This document shows positions 62,696-64,000 of a DNA stretch of 64,000 nucleotides, piece after piece. Origin of the DNA: Stenotrophomonas sp. 24(2023) (GTDB lineage: Bacteria; Pseudomonadota; Gammaproteobacteria; Xanthomonadales; Xanthomonadaceae); the NCBI RefSeq assembly GCF_030913365.1, contig NZ_CP133160.1, positions 3,386,001 to 3,450,000 on the forward strand, given 5' to 3'. Below the pieces are notes generated by a model. It did not search any database. It saw only the letters and a list, made by a program, of their open reading frames with translations, and was not told the origin of the DNA. The position numbers were made by a program, and so were the translations under genes. How positions within the stretch are numbered: the stretch's first letter is position 1; each line of letters begins with the position of its first letter.

Positions 62696-62824
62696 GGCGG
62701 CAGCGTGCGCCGGCATGCACGGGCCGCCTATCGGCGCAGGACTGGCTGAAGGGTAGGCCCATCCATGAACCGGTCGTCACCGGACCGGCCGCTATACTGG
62801 CGGTTCCCGGGACCTGGCAACACC

Positions 62825-64000
62825 ATGAGCGACAGTTTTCAACTCGTCTCGCCGTACGCACCGGCAGGCGACCAGCCCAACGCCATCGCGAAGCTGACCA
62901 GCAACTTCGAGTCCGGCATCGCCAAGCAGACCCTGCTCGGCGTGACCGGCTCGGGCAAGACCTACACCATCGCCAACGTCATCCAGCAGGTGCAGAAGCC
63001 GACGCTCATCATGGCGCCGAACAAGACGCTGGCCGCGCAGCTGTACGGGGAATTCAAGGCCTTCTTCCCGCACAACGCGGTGGAGTATTTCGTCAGCTAT
63101 TACGACTACTACCAGCCCGAGGCCTACGTGCCATCGTCGGACACCTTCATCGAGAAGGACAGTTCGATCAACGAGCACATCGAGCAGATGCGCCTGGCGG
63201 CGACCAAGACGCTGCTGTCGCGCCCGGATGCGATCGTGGTGGCCACCGTATCAGCCATCTACGGCCTGGGTGCGCCGGAGGACTACCTGTCGTTGCGGCT
63301 GATCCTGTCCAAGGGCGAGCGCATCGACCAGCGCGACCTGATCAATCATCTGACCCAGCTGCAGTACACGCGCAACGAATACGAGCTGCAGCGCGGCACC
63401 TTCCGCGTGCGGGGCGAGGTCATCGATGTGTTCCCCGCTGAGTCGGACAGCGAAGCGCTGCGCATCGAACTGTTCGACGGCGAGGTCGAGAAGATCACGA
63501 TGTTCGACCCGCTTACCGGCGAGACGCTGCGCAACCTGATGCGCTTCACCGTGTACCCCAAGACCCACTATGCGACCACGCGTGAACGCGTGCTGGCAGC
63601 GGTGGAGACCATCAAGGTGGAGCTGAAGGAGCGCCTTGAGCAGCTGTATGCCCAGAACAAACTGGTGGAAGCGCAGCGCCTGGCCCAGCGCACCCAGTAC
63701 GACATCGAGATGATGGCCGAAGTGGGGTTCTGCAACGGCATCGAGAACTACTCGCGGCACCTGACCGGCAAGGGGCCGGGCGAACCGCCGCCGACCCTGT
63801 TCGACTACCTGCCGGCCGATGCGCTGCTGGTCATCGACGAATCCCATGTGACCATTCCGCAGATCGGCGCCATGTTCAAGGGCGACCGCTCGCGCAAGGA
63901 AACCCTGGTCGAGTTCGGTTTCCGCCTGCCGTCGGCGCTGGACAACCGTCCGTTGCGCTTCGAGGAATGGGAAGCGCGCTCGCCGCGCAGCATCTACGTG
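62825..64000 (+). CDS. uvrB: UvrABC excinuclease subunit B (5' part)
   Basis: The first 392 codons of uvrB, cut by the window end. UvrB is the damage-verifying helicase of nucleotide excision repair. Walker A is GVTGSGKT (39-46), the DNA-gripping beta-hairpin spans [21 protein letters not shown] (about 92-112), and Walker B is VIDESH near residue 338. A TATACT at 62793-62798 is a likely -10, and I see no clear LexA box in the short upstream gap. Confidence 0.95.
   Translation, partial: MSDSFQLVSPYAPAGDQPNAIAKLTSNFESGIAKQTLLGVTGSGKTYTIANVIQQVQKPTLIMAPNKTLAAQLYGEFKAFFPHNAVEYFVSYYDYYQPEAYVPSSDTFIEKDSSINEHIEQMRLAATKTLLSRPDAIVVATVSAIYGLGAPEDYLSLRLILSKGERIDQRDLINHLTQLQYTRNEYELQRGTFRVRGEVIDVFPAESDSEALRIELFDGEVEKITMFDPLTGETLRNLMRFTVYPKTHYATTRERVLAAVETIKVELKERLEQLYAQNKLVEAQRLAQRTQYDIEMMAEVGFCNGIENYSRHLTGKGPGEPPPTLFDYLPADALLVIDESHVTIPQIGAMFKGDRSRKETLVEFGFRLPSALDNRPLRFEEWEARSPRSIYV

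Overview
The window looks like a chromosomal segment of a Stenotrophomonas-type gammaproteobacterium (Xanthomonadaceae). It is GC-rich and densely packed, with many ATGA start/stop overlaps. It carries GTAG-type palindromic repeats of the kind described as SMAG elements in S. maltophilia, a xanthomonad gene order (petABC-sspAB, nadC, purEK, a fimU-pilVWXY1E-like operon) and an Oar-type TonB-dependent receptor. Only the two edge genes are cut: a siderophore-type receptor at base 1 and uvrB at base 64000.

Layout. 1-2.7 kb: start of a Fur-controlled TonB-dependent receptor, a DUF445 membrane protein and a stand-alone ParB-like protein. 2.8-25.3 kb: a dispersed polyamine/putrescine catabolic region. 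It holds an omega-amino-acid:pyruvate aminotransferase, PuuC, PuuB, PuuD, PuuA, PotF, PotGHI and a Sad-type succinate semialdehyde dehydrogenase. Together these predict uptake of putrescine, gamma-glutamylation, oxidation to gamma-glutamyl-GABA, hydrolysis to GABA and conversion to succinate. Two blocks of other genes interrupt it. One (5.7-13.9 kb) has an MHS-type transporter, a bacteriohemerythrin behind a perfect FNR-type box, a REC-REC-GGDEF diguanylate cyclase, a small lipoprotein and a tandem pair of MASE1 proteins whose kinase parts look catalytically dead. The other (18.9-20.9 kb) is a divergent hydrolase/LysR pair.

25.3-35.8 kb: corA, a DUF4105 protein, corC, ybeY, phoH and miaB on the minus strand. 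A plus-strand HlyD-ABC-permease export module lies between phoH and miaB, preceded by a 70-base direct repeat rich in DnaA-box-like words. 35.8-38.5 kb: a GST divergent from a WYL regulator, then a lytic transglycosylase. 38.6-43.0 kb: the cytochrome bc1 genes petABC, then sspA-sspB, followed by a 145-base tandem array whose unit ends in a degraded copy of the sspB 3' end. 43-49.7 kb: small envelope proteins, nadC, a Trm112-like protein, purEK, an AhpD-like protein, sodB, grxD and an SDR that lacks the usual catalytic lysine.

49.7-53.2 kb: a leader with an intrinsic terminator, then an Oar-like receptor. 53.5-54.9 kb: ppnN. 55.0-61.9 kb: the minor pilin operon with a PilY1 adhesin that carries an RGD. 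62.0-64 kb: tRNA-Asn with a strong terminator, a lone FimT/GspH pseudopilin and the start of uvrB. I saw no insertion sequence, CRISPR array, prophage or rRNA operon. The least expected features are the 145-base array, the DnaA-like repeat, the MASE1 pseudokinase pair and the palindromes whose GTAG contains a gene's stop codon.
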